Shown here: piece by piece, positions 1-7,958 of the stretch
How the letters are laid out: each line of letters opens with the position of its first letter
Position numbering within the stretch: position 1 is the first letter of the stretch
Source of the DNA: a virus
DNA length: 29,914 bases
Virus record (IMG/VR): IMGVR_UViG_3300046500_000140
Location: 1 to 29,914 of that record
Direction: 5' to 3' (one strand)
Position numbers and translations under genes: made by a program
Notes under the pieces: model-generated
Seen by the model: only the letters and a program-made list of their open reading frames with translations
The model's database searches: none
What the model was told of the DNA's origin: nothing

Positions 1-8
1 CCCAGAAA

Positions 9-40
9 CGACAAAGCCCTGATAAATCAGGGCTTTGTCG
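9..40 (-). terminator. Terminator of the host tRNA-Ser gene
   Basis: A perfect 15-bp inverted repeat (9-23 and 26-40) with a GCCCTGAT/ATCAGGGC core lies just past the tRNA 3' end on the minus strand and is followed by a short T tract. This is the usual layout of a rho-independent terminator behind a bacterial tRNA, so the bases left of about 49 are host chromosome. Confidence 0.8.
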
Positions 41-48
41 TATAAAGA

Positions 49-105
49 TGGCGGAGGCGATGGGATTCGAACTCATGGACCTGTTACAGTCGACGGTTTT
101 CAAGT
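49..105 (-). tRNA. 3' half of tRNA-Ser(UGA), prophage att site (attL)
   Basis: Read on the minus strand, this holds the anticodon loop CTTGAAA (anticodon TGA), a long class II variable arm, the T arm with loop TTCGAAT, the acceptor 3' strand, discriminator G and encoded CCA (49-51). The 5' half is missing. Beyond about 105 the sequence stops fitting a tRNA: base 31 would be A opposite A39. A 3' tRNA fragment next to an integrase gene is the classic product of phage integration into a tRNA. The rebuilt gene should sit at the far end of the prophage. The T stem has one A:C mismatch (positions 52:62), so this copy may be a hybrid of host and phage alleles. Confidence 0.85.
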
Positions 106-243
106 CCGAAGAATAATCGTTATATATCAATTGGTTGACCTTTATTGGTTTCCGCAAGCGAGCATTCTCTGATGCTCTGGAGGCCGCTAAAATCAAGGGT
201 AGGCACTTTACTTGCGGAAACGAATTTGGCCTGCTCTTTGGCT
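106..243. other. Phage attachment-site arm between att core and integrase
   Basis: This short non-coding stretch is AT-rich at its left end. It contains a perfect 11-bp inverted repeat, GTTTCCGCAAG at 148-158 and CTTGCGGAAAC at 211-221, 52 bp apart. Lambda-type integrases bind arm sites next to the core, and this pair could be such sites. That role is inferred from position only. Confidence 0.4.
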
Positions 244-1311
244 TCATCGGGTTGGCTTTACGATCTCCCCGACGCGCCGGTAAACCGTTTCGGTGATGCG
301 CTTGTCGGTGTGACCGAGCAGGCGGCTTGCATGCCCCAGATCGTCGATTTCGCTCGCCGCCTTTGGCCGGATATCCCTGAACTGGAATTGCCGGATGCTT
401 GCTGCGAGTGCTGGGTCTTCACCTTCCAGCGCTTTAACGATTGCCACGTTTCGCGCATCGTCGAAGCGCAGACGAAGCATTGCCGCGGTAACCCGACGAC
501 CGTCCTGGGTGACGATTAGGTAAGGGTTCCGTACGCCCCGCGCTTTCCTTTGCTCGAGCAATCTTTCAATCAGCTCGCCTAAGCCGTTAATAATCTCCCC
601 GGCATCGAGCCGAATGCGTAGCTTCTTCGAGGTCTTGCCCTGGGCAACTTGCAGGAAGCTGTCGATGACGTCGGTGGCGCGCATAGACAAAACGTCGGCC
701 GGGCGCTGAGCAGTAAAATAAGCCAGGTCCATGGCATCTTTCAGTTCCGGGGATGCTGCCCCGTAAACAGCGTCCCAGATGGTCGCGTCGGCGTAGAAAT
801 CACGCGGAGTTTCCTTGTTCTTGCGGACGCCAGAGGCCGGATTCTCTTTGTCGGTGATGCCCCATTCCCTCGCGATGTTGTAGATGTGCGAGAGCAGTGA
901 GATTTCGCGGTTTGCCCGGACCTTGCCGGTTCGCTTGTCGCGGTACTGGGCAATTACTTGGGGAGTCACTGCATTGATCGGCGCATCGCTGAACACCTTC
1001 CTGAGCTGCGTTAGCGAAAGCAAGTTGTCTTTTTGAGTTCTCGGTTTCTTGCCTGGGATAATCTCGGCCTCGTACCGGTCGAATACCTTGCCCAGCAAAG
1101 TATTCTTCGCCGGTACCGGTTTGCAGTCGAGTTTCGCCCATTCTGCTTTGGCAATGTCCAAATCTCCCCCAAGAGGAATTTCGATCCTCTTCCCCGCGCT
1201 ATCCTTCCCGTCGTAGTAATACCCCACCCACTGCACACCGCTTTTAAGCGTCCTGACCCGCCGGATCATCCGAGGCGGCAGGTCTCTATTTGCTGCCTTT
1301 CTTGGGCGCAT
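244..1311 (-). CDS. int: Tyrosine-family phage integrase
   Basis: Site-specific recombinase of 355 aa, expected to integrate and excise the phage at the neighbouring tRNA-Ser site. The N-terminal part looks like an arm-site binding domain (a WVGYYYDGKDSAGKRIEI segment), the middle like the SAM-like core-binding domain, and the C-terminal half is the catalytic domain. Visible catalytic elements are Arg in AQRPADVL, Lys in GKTSKK, Arg in FRDIRPKAASE, His in LLGHTD and the nucleophile Tyr in ETVYRR. Box II reads RDIR, not the usual HxxR, a variant I know from related phage integrases. The start is preceded by GGGGTAAAGA. It begins only a few bases after the DUF4224 gene ends, so the two are probably co-transcribed toward the att site. 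Confidence 0.95.
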   Translation of the reverse strand: MRPRKAANRDLPPRMIRRVRTLKSGVQWVGYYYDGKDSAGKRIEIPLGGDLDIAKAEWAKLDCKPVPAKNTLLGKVFDRYEAEIIPGKKPRTQKDNLLSLTQLRKVFSDAPINAVTPQVIAQYRDKRTGKVRANREISLLSHIYNIAREWGITDKENPASGVRKNKETPRDFYADATIWDAVYGAASPELKDAMDLAYFTAQRPADVLSMRATDVIDSFLQVAQGKTSKKLRIRLDAGEIINGLGELIERLLEQRKARGVRNPYLIVTQDGRRVTAAMLRLRFDDARNVAIVKALEGEDPALAASIRQFQFRDIRPKAASEIDDLGHASRLLGHTDKRITETVYRRVGEIVKPTR

Positions 1312-1314
1312 TCT

Positions 1315-1551
1315 TTACCCCACGCGTGAAAGATCCAATGACCAGGCTTCTGCGGCAACGTTTTCCGTCGAGGGCTTGACCCCAGCCAATTTCATTCGGG
1401 CATACACGCGACCAACCACAGGGCGCCGCGCACCAGTCAACACGTACTTCCAGCCGTTTTGATTGAGCCATCCGAGCTGGCGCGACGGGATTTGATAGCC
1501 CGTGATAGCTGCAAGCTCTTCTTCGGCCAGGGTTTCACTTTGAATTTCCAT
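1315..1551 (-). CDS. DUF4224 small protein, putative excisionase-like factor
   Basis: A 78-aa protein with the pattern ETLAEEELAAITGY, then RQLGWLNQNGWKY, then RPVVGRVY, which matches my memory of the DUF4224 family next to phage integrases. Such small genes are often thought to act as recombination directionality factors, but that role is inferred. I chose the internal ATG at 1551 because GGAG lies about 5 bases upstream and the family homology begins there. An upstream in-frame ATG at 1653 would add 34 unrelated residues. It ends 3 bases before the integrase start. Confidence 0.75.
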   Translation of the reverse strand: MEIQSETLAEEELAAITGYQIPSRQLGWLNQNGWKYVLTGARRPVVGRVYARMKLAGVKPSTENVAAEAWSLDLSRVG

Positions 1552-1658
1552 GATGATGCTCCATGCCGCACGTGGCGGCAGAACGTGATTGATCCCGGTC
1601 GTGGCTGGGCTCGGGGTTGATTGGTGAGTCGAGGGTTTTATCTCGCGAGGCATGCGGC

Positions 1659-1686
1659 TTTGATATAAGCTCTATAACTTTAATTA
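1659..1686 (+). promoter_or_regulatory. Possible promoter for the AT-rich membrane-protein gene
   Basis: TTGATA (1659-1664) and TAATTA (1681-1686) are 16 bp apart, and the predicted start of transcription is just upstream of the GGTGGGA ribosome site of the next gene. The -10 match is modest. A private promoter would suit a cargo gene that is read against the direction of int and the methyltransferases. Confidence 0.35.
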
Positions 1687-1708
1687 ACTGACGTGGTTCC
1701 GGTGGGAT

Positions 1709-2290
1709 ATGGCTGAGCTGAGTTTTACTGAAATAGTTGCAGCAACTTTGCTTGGCAGTGGTGTCGGAACGTCATTATTTATGTTTTTTTTACAGTCCAG
1801 CAAAGAGAATAAAAACACTCTTCGCTCAAAGCTCGAAAGTGTTTACGCGGATTTCGATAAGTTCTCAAGTGGTCATAGAGTACTGATCGACACGTTTAAG
1901 AACTATGCAGAAAAGCGTGTCGATCTACAAGGGTACTTATCCATCATGGAAAAGCACACTTCTCAACTTGGAGACCCCGTAAAGCACAGAATAGAAGCTG
2001 TGTCTGCTATCTATTTTCCAAAAATTACGGTGTCGTACAAGTCGTATCTAACTGCAAGAGATAAAAGTGATGCCGTGCTTATACCGCTCTTCACTGATGT
2101 GAAATTACTTGTAGATCTGCCACCTGATACGCTAGAAAAAATCTCTAGCGTTTATGGTTATCAAAAGGAGATCGAGTTGCAGACTAGAACTGCCATCCTT
2201 TCGTGTGCCGACGACATAAACAAAAGTTTTATATTTGTTTTTTTGATGCGAGTAAAAGGCAAAATTGAAAGTCTATTACCATCTAAGTAG
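1709..2290 (+). CDS. AT-rich membrane-anchored protein of unknown function
   Basis: I do not recognise this 193-aa protein. Residues about 8-28 form one hydrophobic segment (IVAATLLGSGVGTSLFMFFL). The rest is hydrophilic and looks mostly helical with many Lys, Asp and Ser residues, ending with a second hydrophobic patch, SFIFVFLM. This suggests a protein tethered to the inner membrane with a cytoplasmic domain. Base composition is clearly more AT-rich than the flanking phage genes, and codon choice (AAA, ATA, TTA) differs, which points to later acquisition. It sits between int and the methyltransferases, is read against both, and has its own GGTGGGA ribosome site. A lysogenic-conversion or superinfection-exclusion role is possible by position only. 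Confidence 0.7.
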   Translation: MAELSFTEIVAATLLGSGVGTSLFMFFLQSSKENKNTLRSKLESVYADFDKFSSGHRVLIDTFKNYAEKRVDLQGYLSIMEKHTSQLGDPVKHRIEAVSAIYFPKITVSYKSYLTARDKSDAVLIPLFTDVKLLVDLPPDTLEKISSVYGYQKEIELQTRTAILSCADDINKSFIFVFLMRVKGKIESLLPSK

Positions 2291-2401
2291 CTTCATTTCT
2301 TTGGGCAACACTCAAATGCTGATCGAGCAGGTGATGACGCGGATCTACCACCTGATCGAATGGCATCTACACGATGCCTTGGAAGGTATGGTTTGCGTGA
2401 G

Positions 2402-4207
2402 TCAGGCCGCGAGGCGCTGGTAAAGCTCGATGATGTCGGCAGCGTTGGCGCTGACCAGGGCTTCGGCCTCATCCGGACATACACTGTTTCCGATCAGCCT
2501 GACCTGGTCTGTTTTGTTGATGTCGCGCCATTCTTCGGCACCGGTGACCGGATCTACGAACAACCCGCGATCGATGATGTAGTCCTTGTCGAAGCCCTGG
2601 GCTGCCTTCAGCTCAGGAGGCTGCAGCATGCGAAGGGTGATGTCGACCAGCACATAACCGCCGACCATTACCAGATCCGCCGGGTCTTTGAAGTGTTCCG
2701 GCAGATGTTCGTGCATGAAGGCAGCGCAACGGCGCGCGCCTTCCAGCTGCTCAGGCGTCAAGGTGTCCGGCACCTGCACGACCTCGACCAGCGCAACTCG
2801 ATCCTTCGTAGGTAGGGTGTGCATCGGCTCGGTGAGCGAAATGCCGTCCTTCTCGTTGCCGTAGTACTTCACCAGGTAGGCGTTCACCAGTCGCTGGTTG
2901 GCGCCGGATTGGCAGATAGTCGAGATAGGGTCGAAGGCCGAACGGCCGTCGCCTTTGTAATACCCGCCATTCGCCTGTTCGAAAAATGCGGCCGATACCG
3001 CGTGATGCCCGGTACTGGTGGCAACCACGCCGAGAGGGCCCGCGACGTCGGCGCCGACCGAACCCTTCCGCAAAGTCACCATGTTGGCTGCGGCCATCGC
3101 AAAGTGCCCGCCTTTTACCTGTGCCACCTGAGTTCGCAATGGCTCCTGCACGTTGAAGTTGCGCTGCGATGATCCATTGGCGCATTCGGTGAGGAACGGC
3201 GCTGCAATCGGCTGCACCAGTGCGTGATGCGTGCCACCGGCGCTGACGGTCGACAGCGCGTCGTCTACACCGTGAGTGCTGGTGTGCGCTTCAGATGTGC
3301 CGCGCATTGGGACAATAAATGGCTTCGCGCTGGTCAGCACGTGTCGCCAGCAGCCCTTGGCCACGCGGCGCATGGTGTTCAAGGCCATCGGCTTGTCACG
3401 GAAGATCGTGCGACCCAGGTTGCTCCAGTCGATGCATTCCGCAGCGGTTCGCCAAGGTTGCTGCTTCGCCGTCGGCACTTTGTGGCGTTTTGGCGCTGGC
3501 CAGACGATCGGCTTGCCGTCACTTCGGGCCACCAGGTACAGGCGCTTGCGGATGGTCGGGGTGCCTGCGTTGGCAGCGACGCGCTCGCGCCATTCGACGT
3601 TGTAGCCGAGCCCGCGTACCAGACTTTCCGCCGGCACGTATTCGCCGATCGATTGCAGGATCTCTGGCATGTCCGGGTGATCAGCGGCGAGGCCGGTGCT
3701 GAGCGCGGCGATGAATGCCTTGAAGGTTCGGCCACGCTCTGCCTTGATCGGTTGACCGTCTTCATCAATCGGGCCCCAGTCGCAAAACTCTTCGACGTTC
3801 TCCAGGAACATCAGGCGCGGCCGGGTGGCGTGCGCCCAGCGAACCGCCACCCAGGCGAGCCCGCGAACCCCGCGGTCACGCGGTGCACCGCCCTTGGCCT
3901 TGCTGTGATGCCGGCAATCCGGCGAGGCCCAGAGAATGCCGACCGGCTGGCCGCCGGTGGCATGGACCGGATCCACCTCGAACACGTCCGCAACATAGTG
4001 CGCCGTCTGCGGGTGGTTGGCGCGGTGAACGGCCAGGGCGATAGGGTTATGGTTTACCGCGACATCCGGCTCCCGGTACGACCGGGCTATCCCGGTGCTG
4101 GCACCGCCTCCACCGGCGAACAGGTCCACCACCAGTTCCTTTTCGAATGGCAGGCCCATGCTTGGCTGACGGTTGATGAACTGGGGTAATTTCTGTTGAG
4201 CGGACAT
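2402..4207 (-). CDS. C5-cytosine DNA methyltransferase
   Basis: Transfers a methyl group from S-adenosylmethionine to C5 of cytosine in DNA. Motif I is VVDLFAGGGGASTG (about 26-38). The catalytic Cys98 sits in SPDCRHHSKAKGG, where SPDC replaces the usual PPCQ. The ENV motif is at about 136-138 and the C-terminal motif X reads LIGNSVCP (about 573-580). At 601 aa it is longer than most family members; the extra length lies between the catalytic part and motif X. The ATG at 4207 follows GAGGATCTTCT; an upstream ATG at 4267 lacks this. No restriction endonuclease is adjacent, so it is an orphan enzyme that probably protects phage DNA from host restriction. Some other phages carry such genes on the early arm. 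Confidence 0.9.
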   Translation of the reverse strand: MSAQQKLPQFINRQPSMGLPFEKELVVDLFAGGGGASTGIARSYREPDVAVNHNPIALAVHRANHPQTAHYVADVFEVDPVHATGGQPVGILWASPDCRHHSKAKGGAPRDRGVRGLAWVAVRWAHATRPRLMFLENVEEFCDWGPIDEDGQPIKAERGRTFKAFIAALSTGLAADHPDMPEILQSIGEYVPAESLVRGLGYNVEWRERVAANAGTPTIRKRLYLVARSDGKPIVWPAPKRHKVPTAKQQPWRTAAECIDWSNLGRTIFRDKPMALNTMRRVAKGCWRHVLTSAKPFIVPMRGTSEAHTSTHGVDDALSTVSAGGTHHALVQPIAAPFLTECANGSSQRNFNVQEPLRTQVAQVKGGHFAMAAANMVTLRKGSVGADVAGPLGVVATSTGHHAVSAAFFEQANGGYYKGDGRSAFDPISTICQSGANQRLVNAYLVKYYGNEKDGISLTEPMHTLPTKDRVALVEVVQVPDTLTPEQLEGARRCAAFMHEHLPEHFKDPADLVMVGGYVLVDITLRMLQPPELKAAQGFDKDYIIDRGLFVDPVTGAEEWRDINKTDQVRLIGNSVCPDEAEALVSANAADIIELYQRLAA

Positions 4208-4290
4208 AGAAGATCCTCGCCGGCTGGCGTGATTTGTTGAAGTGGGGTATTGGTGATGACACGGCACGGGGCCGAATCAAGGAGTTAGAA

Positions 4291-4500
4291 ATGACTAAGC
4301 GCGCAAAGCCCGTTTTTACCGTCAAGGAGTACGGTGATGGTCAGCCTTGGATCTGCATCGAGTACTGGAACTCAGAGGAGGGCATGCCAAATGATCTGTA
4401 TGGGTTTGATTTGGAGCCAGGAACCGACATCCATAAAGCCAAGGAAATCGCGAAGTACATGAACGATAACCTTGAGCACTTCACCTATACGAAGTTTTGA
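4291..4500 (+). CDS. Small hypothetical protein
   Basis: A 69-aa soluble, mixed-charge protein starting at ATG 4291 directly after a strong AAGGAGTTAGAA ribosome site. The sequence (TVKEYGDGQPWICIEYWN near the N-terminus, KAKEIAKYMNDNLEHF near the end) suggests a small alpha/beta fold. I cannot assign a family. It lies on the plus strand between two minus-strand methyltransferases and ends 14 bases before the end of the second one, so the two genes converge. A modulator of the flanking enzymes or an anti-restriction factor is conceivable but has no direct support. Confidence 0.65.
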   Translation: MTKRAKPVFTVKEYGDGQPWICIEYWNSEEGMPNDLYGFDLEPGTDIHKAKEIAKYMNDNLEHFTYTKF

Positions 4501-4514
4501 TCTGCGAGGGTGGG

Positions 4515-5768
4515 TCAGGCGGCTGGCGCGGAATCATGAAAAACGTCCATCTGCGCTGCGCCGTCGAGCCAGGCCTTCGCTATTCGGCGTTCAGCCATGG
4601 CGGCATACTCAGGGTTCAGTTCGCAAAGGATCGACTTACGGCCTTCCTGCATCGCGACCACCGCCGTGGTACCGGCGCCGCCGAACGGGTCAAGCACCAC
4701 CCCGCCGCGGGGAGCACCGGCCAAAATGCATGGTCGGATCAGGTCGGGCGGAAAGGTGGCAAAGTGAGCATCCTTGAAACTGTGGGTTGCCACGGTCCAG
4801 ACGCTGCGCTTGTTCCTCGTTGCGGTGTCCCAGGTGCTTTCCTCTCGATCCGGGCGATGAGTGCCTTTGTTCTGGCCGGGGATAACCTGTTCGCGCTTTG
4901 AGTCTTCACGTTTGAAGCTGTCACGCCTGGCTCGCTCAGCACCCTCCTTGTGATAAGCACCGTGGCCACCGTCACCGGTTGAAGTGTCCCAACCCGTAGG
5001 CACTGTCACTCGCTGCCGATTGCGTGATTTCGCGTCGGTACCGTGACCCCAGCCGACGCCGTTGTTGGGTTGGATTGGCGGCACAGTATTGCCAGGCGAA
5101 GTGCGGCCGCCGCCTTCTGCATTGTCGAAAGTAGAACCGTTGACGTAGGCCCCGCCACGGAAGCCATTGGCGCTTCCTTTGCCGGACAGGTTGGCCGGTT
5201 CCCGTATCGCCTCCATGTCGCAGTGGTACCGACGCGACTTGCTGAGCAGGAATATGTATTCGTGGGCTTTGGTGCATCGGTCCCGCGTCGATTCCGGCAT
5301 TGGATTCGGCTTATGCCAGATGATGTCCTGCCGCAGATACCAGCCGTCGTCCTGTAGGGCGAACGCCAGCCGCCAAGGCATGCCCATCAGATCCTTAGGC
5401 TTGTATTCAGTGTGGGTGCTGGCTTTCGCCTTACGTTGCGAGGCCATCACCTGGCGCTGGCTTAACGTGGAGACGCCGACGCCCATATCGTCGCGCCCGT
5501 GCGCGCCCCAACTGCCGGCGTAGCTGTCGCCCATGTTCACCCAGGCGGTTCCGTCATCGCAAAGAACTCGCCGCACTTCGCGGAACACTTCGACCAGCCG
5601 GCGGATGAACTCGGCCGGTGTTTGCTCGAGGCCGATCTGCCCATCGACGCCGTAATCCCGCAACCCGAAGTAGGGCGGGCTGGTTACGCAGCACTGCGCT
5701 GACTGGTCCGGCAATGTCCGCATCATGTCGATGCAATCGCCAACCAGTATCTGGTGGGAAGGGGTCAT
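4515..5768 (-). CDS. DNA methyltransferase, N4-cytosine or N6-adenine type
   Basis: A 417-aa amino-methyltransferase of the beta arrangement, with catalytic motif IV TSPPYFGL (residues about 29-36) ahead of the SAM-binding motif I DPFGGAGTTA (about 360-369). NPEY follows in motif II. Residues about 186-320 are a low-complexity Gly/Asn/Arg-rich insert that probably carries the target-recognition region. SPPY is usual for N4-cytosine enzymes but also occurs in N6-adenine ones, so the base is uncertain. The ATG at 5768 follows TGGAAATCACTT; the track start at 5864 would add 32 residues with no family features. There is no partner nuclease. With the C5 enzyme it would give the phage two different DNA marks. 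Confidence 0.9.
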   Translation of the reverse strand: MTPSHQILVGDCIDMMRTLPDQSAQCCVTSPPYFGLRDYGVDGQIGLEQTPAEFIRRLVEVFREVRRVLCDDGTAWVNMGDSYAGSWGAHGRDDMGVGVSTLSQRQVMASQRKAKASTHTEYKPKDLMGMPWRLAFALQDDGWYLRQDIIWHKPNPMPESTRDRCTKAHEYIFLLSKSRRYHCDMEAIREPANLSGKGSANGFRGGAYVNGSTFDNAEGGGRTSPGNTVPPIQPNNGVGWGHGTDAKSRNRQRVTVPTGWDTSTGDGGHGAYHKEGAERARRDSFKREDSKREQVIPGQNKGTHRPDREESTWDTATRNKRSVWTVATHSFKDAHFATFPPDLIRPCILAGAPRGGVVLDPFGGAGTTAVVAMQEGRKSILCELNPEYAAMAERRIAKAWLDGAAQMDVFHDSAPAA

Positions 5769-5878
5769 AAGTGATTTCCAGTCAGGCGCCGCCCTCCGTG
5801 ATCGGTGGTGGCATGGTAGCAATTTGGATGGGGATGGGTTTTGATGGTGGCCCCTTAGACTCAAGAGCAGGAGCTCGC

Positions 5879-6679
5879 GTGAAGCTTTACCATTACACCG
5901 ATGCTGCAGCGGTTCAGTCGATCCTTACAGGAAACAAGATGCGACTGACTGATATGCGCTATCTAAACGATTCCGAGGAACTACTTTATGGATCAAAGCT
6001 GGTTCTGACCGATATTCAAGAGGGTAAAGCAAAACACAGGCTGAGCGATGACTACGCAGATCAGGCGAACGACTATGCTTTTGAAAGATTTTCAGCCCTC
6101 GTAGAAGGCGGATTTAACGGTCATCCTTCTTACTCTCTGTCATTTAGTGAAGAAGGGGACCTGCTCAGCCAGTGGCGATCGTACGGGGCTTATGCGATCG
6201 AAATCGAAACTGAACAATGGAGCCAGCCCTTGACCCGCTGCGCGTATGGATTAATCCGGGGCCGGGAGATCACCTTTCCCCATGTCGTCGATGCGTTGCG
6301 CGGTATTGGTAGAGATCTACGCGATCGCGCCGGACGGGTGGAATACCGTGGTACAGAGGCTTACATGGATCTCATAAAAGTGGTCGCTACATTCAAACAC
6401 CCAGGCTTTGCTGAGGAAAAGGAATGGCGTCTGCTGTTGGATGAGAGGGCCGTAGAAGCCGCGGATATCAAATATCGGGCGAGAGGGGATATGTTGATCC
6501 CCTTTATCGAAGTAACTATGCCGTTAGAGTGTGTAACGTCCGTTACAGTGGGTCCAATGAAGTATCAAGAAATGGCCTATCAGTCAATGAAGGAATTTGT
6601 TGGGCGGATCGGCCGGGACAATGGCCTGCAGCACAGTATTCGAGTGGAGAAATCCGCGACGCCCTATCGGCCGGCTTGA
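5879..6679 (+). CDS. DUF2971 family protein
   Basis: A 266-aa protein with the DUF2971 pattern: KLYHYTDAAAVQSIL at the N-terminus, LTDMRYLNDSEELLYG (about 23-38), SLSFSEEGDLLSQWRSYG (about 86-103), FAEEKEWRLLL (about 177-187) and a late VTVGPMKY. Function is unknown. The spaced H-Y-T, W-R and E-K-E-W elements recall nucleotide-binding or ADP-ribosyl-transferase-like folds, but that is my inference. The GTG at 5879 is chosen because CAGGAG sits 5 bases upstream and the conserved domain starts at once. The gene is read opposite to both neighbours and is divergent from the methyltransferase by about 110 bp, which suggests independent cargo. Toxin, defence or anti-defence roles are all possible. 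Confidence 0.8.
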   Translation: MKLYHYTDAAAVQSILTGNKMRLTDMRYLNDSEELLYGSKLVLTDIQEGKAKHRLSDDYADQANDYAFERFSALVEGGFNGHPSYSLSFSEEGDLLSQWRSYGAYAIEIETEQWSQPLTRCAYGLIRGREITFPHVVDALRGIGRDLRDRAGRVEYRGTEAYMDLIKVVATFKHPGFAEEKEWRLLLDERAVEAADIKYRARGDMLIPFIEVTMPLECVTSVTVGPMKYQEMAYQSMKEFVGRIGRDNGLQHSIRVEKSATPYRPA

Positions 6680-6725
6680 GTCCGTGTCGGAAGCGTCTGT
6701 TCAACTAGGCGAAATAATTTCTATG

Positions 6726-6759
6726 CCTGGATCCTGCTGAATCATCAGCAGGATCCAGG
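6726..6759. terminator. Long perfect hairpin between convergent genes
   Basis: CCTGGATCCTGCTGA (6726-6740) and its exact complement (6745-6759) flank the 4-base loop ATCA. It lies between the ends of the plus-strand DUF2971 gene and the minus-strand YfdQ gene. No T tract follows on either side, so it may act as a transcript end-stabiliser or a factor-dependent terminator and not as a standard intrinsic terminator. Confidence 0.55.
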
Positions 6760-6767
6760 AAGCTTAC

Positions 6768-7583
6768 TTATTTCGGATCAAACGCCCCGAGGGATAGCGA
6801 AGCGTTGCTGCCGATCTTCTCCTGCAGCACGGTTTTGAATTCCTGTGCAATGTCTTCGCGCTGAACTTCTTCCCCGACCCAGCGCAGCTTCAACGACGGC
6901 ACTGCGCCGCTGGTGATCACTGAAATCCGCAGGTTAATTTGCTGCTCGGTCAGACCCTCGAATGGAATCACGCTGAACAGTAGGGCTGCCGGCAGCGTCT
7001 CTTTACTGCGCGCCTCGATCTGGTCCATGGCACTACGGCTGGCGCTGGTGTCGCCAACGGTGGTTTCGGATTCGCTGCTGGCCTTGACCGTGATCGTGCG
7101 CACCGCGGCGATGGCCTTTGCTACAGGAATCGCGTTGCCTTCGTCATCCACCGGGGTCAGGTACTGGTGCCAGTCTTCTATCCAGTCGCTGAGATCTTTC
7201 TGCGACATGGCGCGCCCGCCGATGGCCTGAGCAGCTTTGTACCCGGCAGATGGTTTAAGTCGAAGCACTGCACGATCATCGGCGTGGCCTGGGAGCGCAT
7301 CGGTACCAAGATTGAACAGCAGAGTGCAGGTCATTTCGTCCTGATCGATGAAGCCCTTGGCAGTCGGAATTGCTCGGTCAGCCACGTAGGCGCTGAAGTC
7401 GGCCAGCGAATGAGTGAAGTAGACGCCACGGAAGCGGCTACGGCCGGCTTGCCACTTTTCCAACGTGACCACCTGACAGCCTTCGGGGAGCACCACGGTA
7501 GGGGTTTGGGTTGGAAGTGCCTTACCCGAGGCTTGCAGGGCGGTATCGGTGATGAGCTGAACTGCTTCTTTGGTCAGGGACAT
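6768..7583 (-). CDS. YfdQ-like DUF2303 family protein
   Basis: A 271-aa soluble protein matching the YfdQ/DUF2303 family found in many temperate phages. Recognisable parts are the N-terminal MSLTKEAVQLITDTAL, the DFSAYV...GFIDQDEM...TLLFNLG segment (about 63-93), the MSQKDLSDWIEDW stretch (about 126-138) and the IPFEGLTEQQINLRIS part near the C-terminus. The biochemical role is unknown to me. The start has AAGGATC upstream. It follows the 115-aa gene by 27 bases in the same direction, a pairing typical of early leftward arms. Confidence 0.85.
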   Translation of the reverse strand: MSLTKEAVQLITDTALQASGKALPTQTPTVVLPEGCQVVTLEKWQAGRSRFRGVYFTHSLADFSAYVADRAIPTAKGFIDQDEMTCTLLFNLGTDALPGHADDRAVLRLKPSAGYKAAQAIGGRAMSQKDLSDWIEDWHQYLTPVDDEGNAIPVAKAIAAVRTITVKASSESETTVGDTSASRSAMDQIEARSKETLPAALLFSVIPFEGLTEQQINLRISVITSGAVPSLKLRWVGEEVQREDIAQEFKTVLQEKIGSNASLSLGAFDPK

Positions 7584-7610
7584 GCTTCAGATCCTTGTGA
7601 GAGGGTGGAA

Positions 7611-7958
7611 TCAGGTGCGGGGTTTGATGGGAGCTTCTTCGCGGGTGAAGAGCTGGTCGTGCTTTTCGGCGAAGAGGGTGATTTTTCCGCCGGAGCCGAC
7701 GTGCATCGGCGTGTCCAGGCTGGTGTTCTCGCTGCGAGTACCGCGCTTGGTCGGCACCTTGTAGTCGAGCTTGTGCTTGATCTTCACCTGGCTGGATTCG
7801 CCGATCTGGCTGAAGTCCAGGGTGATCACCAGCTTGCCGGCTTTGCCGTGGTCAACAACCCCGGAGGCTACTTCGGAAAGGGCGTGGCCGATTTGGCTGG
7901 CGAAAGCGCCGCCGTTGAGTTCTTCGAGGAACTCGGCGGTATCGGTTGGGGTTGGCAT
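7611..7958 (-). CDS. Conserved phage protein paired with YfdQ
   Basis: A 115-aa soluble protein without a family I can name. The N-terminal half is a short helix-rich part (TAEFLEELNGGAFASQIGHALSEV is its core), followed by a beta-rich stretch with VITLDFSQIG and VKIKHKLDYKVP. GGAGAAACAGCC precedes the ATG, an excellent ribosome site. Its placement directly before the YfdQ-like gene, in the same orientation, suggests co-expression from PL and possibly a joint function. Confidence 0.75.
   Translation of the reverse strand: MPTPTDTAEFLEELNGGAFASQIGHALSEVASGVVDHGKAGKLVITLDFSQIGESSQVKIKHKLDYKVPTKRGTRSENTSLDTPMHVGSGGKITLFAEKHDQLFTREEAPIKPRT

Noticed and set aside
213-226. The 14-mer TGCGGAAACGAATT occurs here and again at 15630-15643.
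   Set aside because: A few repeats of this length are expected by chance in 30 kb, and the contexts (att arm and a gene leader) do not match otherwise.
3224-4189. Long plus-strand open frame of 321 codons.
   Set aside because: It is the shadow of the C5-methyltransferase on the other strand, has no ribosome site and its product is low-complexity and Arg-rich.
4452-4464. AAGTACATGAAC resembles an operator half-site pair.
   Set aside because: It lies inside the 69-aa gene, lacks the 19-bp spacing and is not near a promoter.
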